From a bacterium (GTDB taxonomy: Bacteria; 4484-113; JAGGVC01), in contig JABRWB010000081.1 in NCBI GenBank assembly GCA_039961635.1, positions 1 to 14,447 of the forward strand: 14,447 nt of DNA, in the 5' to 3' direction. Position numbers and translations under genes: made by a program. Under the pieces are notes generated by a model. The model was not told the DNA's origin and did not search any database. It was given only the letters and a program-made list of their open reading frames with translations. Below, piece after piece: positions 14,315-14,447 of this stretch. The stretch's first letter is position 1; every line of letters starts with the position of its first letter.

Positions 14315-14320
14315 ATAATA
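14315..14320 (-). promoter_or_regulatory. Putative -10 element for a leaderless GTG start
   Basis: On the minus strand TATTAT ends 7 nt before the GTG at 14308, the distance expected for transcription starting at the start codon. No -35 is convincing. If correct, it fixes the LptD-like start at 14308 and leaves the nearby insertion sequence outside the gene. Confidence 0.35.
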
Positions 14321-14352
14321 GCAGGGAGGCACATCGCATTTTGAACTCGGCA

Positions 14353-14364
14353 CATTCATGAATG
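14353..14364. repeat. 12-bp perfect palindrome beside the mobile element
   Basis: CATTCATGAATG is its own reverse complement. It lies directly left of the inverted repeat of the insertion sequence. Some IS30-family elements favour palindromic targets, so this may be the target site, but the link is inference. Confidence 0.5.
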
Positions 14365-14365
14365 A

Positions 14366-14447
14366 GGTGCAACACTCTAGGTGATTCAAGCCCGGAGGTG
14401 TTGCACCGTTGAAAGAGTACCATCACTTGACATTCAAGGACCGCATA
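14366..14447 (+). mobile_element. Left end of a probable IS30-family insertion sequence (continues beyond window)
   Basis: GGTGCAACAC (14366-14375) and GTGTTGCACC (14398-14407) form a 10-bp perfect inverted repeat with a 22-nt loop, followed two bases later by the transposase start. The hairpin could be the transposase-binding terminal structure. It could also limit translation of read-through transcripts, because the GGAGG Shine-Dalgarno (14394-14398) sits at the stem edge. The exact outer end of the element cannot be fixed without the other end or an empty site. Confidence 0.55.
14409..14447 (+). CDS. IS30-family transposase, first 13 codons (cut by window edge)
   Basis: From a TTG codon at 14409 the frame reads (M)KEYHHLTFKDRI to the end of the window without a stop. 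A Y-x-HLT-x-x-(D/E)R-I opening is characteristic of IS30-family transposases, where it leads into an N-terminal helix-turn-helix. GGAGG (14394-14398) lies 10 nt before the TTG. The frame is closed by a stop at 14382-14384, so the start must be downstream of that and TTG is the only reasonable candidate. Only 13 residues are visible, so the family call rests on a short match. Confidence 0.6.
   Translation, partial: MKEYHHLTFKDRI

Noticed and set aside
1-14447. CRISPR array, tRNA or rRNA genes
   Set aside because: I found no regularly spaced repeats and no cloverleaf-like or ribosomal RNA sequence while reading both strands by eye.

Overview
The window is a stretch of GC-rich bacterial chromosome that reads as ordinary single-copy genes with two insertions or acquisitions. 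One line counted by hand (1381-1440) is 46/60 G+C. The organism is almost certainly a diderm: there is an LptD/OstA-like outer-membrane barrel at the right, a CsgG/FlgO-type secreted protein, and several genes with Sec signal peptides. The mix of long secreted proteins, FHA/VWA signalling proteins, TPR-like tails fused to catalytic or sensor domains, and probable leaderless start sites suggests an uncultured environmental lineage. The sequence does not let me name a phylum.

Left part, plus strand: the end of an FHA-domain protein (2-331) overlaps by 4 bp a membrane-anchored VWA protein with two C-terminal FHA domains (328-2247). These two look like one phospho-threonine signalling operon. Five bases after the VWA-FHA stop is an AlbA_2 (Schlafen-type) protein gene (2253-3461) whose base composition is strikingly AT-rich, so it is probably horizontally acquired. 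It converges on a DUF1028/Ntn-hydrolase gene with a TPR-like tail (3479-4594, minus).

Middle: from a divergent control region two plus-strand genes follow, a secreted heparinase II/III-like polysaccharide lyase (4702-6714) and a secreted CsgG/FlgO-like protein with a TPR-like tail (6770-8254). The latter has its own near-consensus promoter.

Right part, all minus strand, read from right to left: an LptD-like outer-membrane protein (12629-14308), a small single-pass membrane protein (11960-12412), a YifB/ComM-type AAA+ ATPase (10067-11887) with an unusual inserted segment, a VapB/VapC-type toxin-antitoxin pair (9998-9338), and a pirin (8312-9217). At the extreme right edge, an insertion sequence begins: the first 13 codons of a probable IS30-family transposase sit behind a 10-bp perfect inverted repeat, only about 60 bp upstream of the LptD-like gene.

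Three start codons have no Shine-Dalgarno but carry a -10-like hexamer 7-10 nt upstream, and a fourth fits the same pattern less firmly. Other genes have good Shine-Dalgarno sites, so both modes of initiation seem to be used. No stretch longer than 300 bases lacks a gene. I see no tRNA, rRNA, CRISPR array or clear-cut novel multi-gene system. The items most worth checking are the AlbA_2 acquisition, the leaderless pattern and the IS30 boundary.
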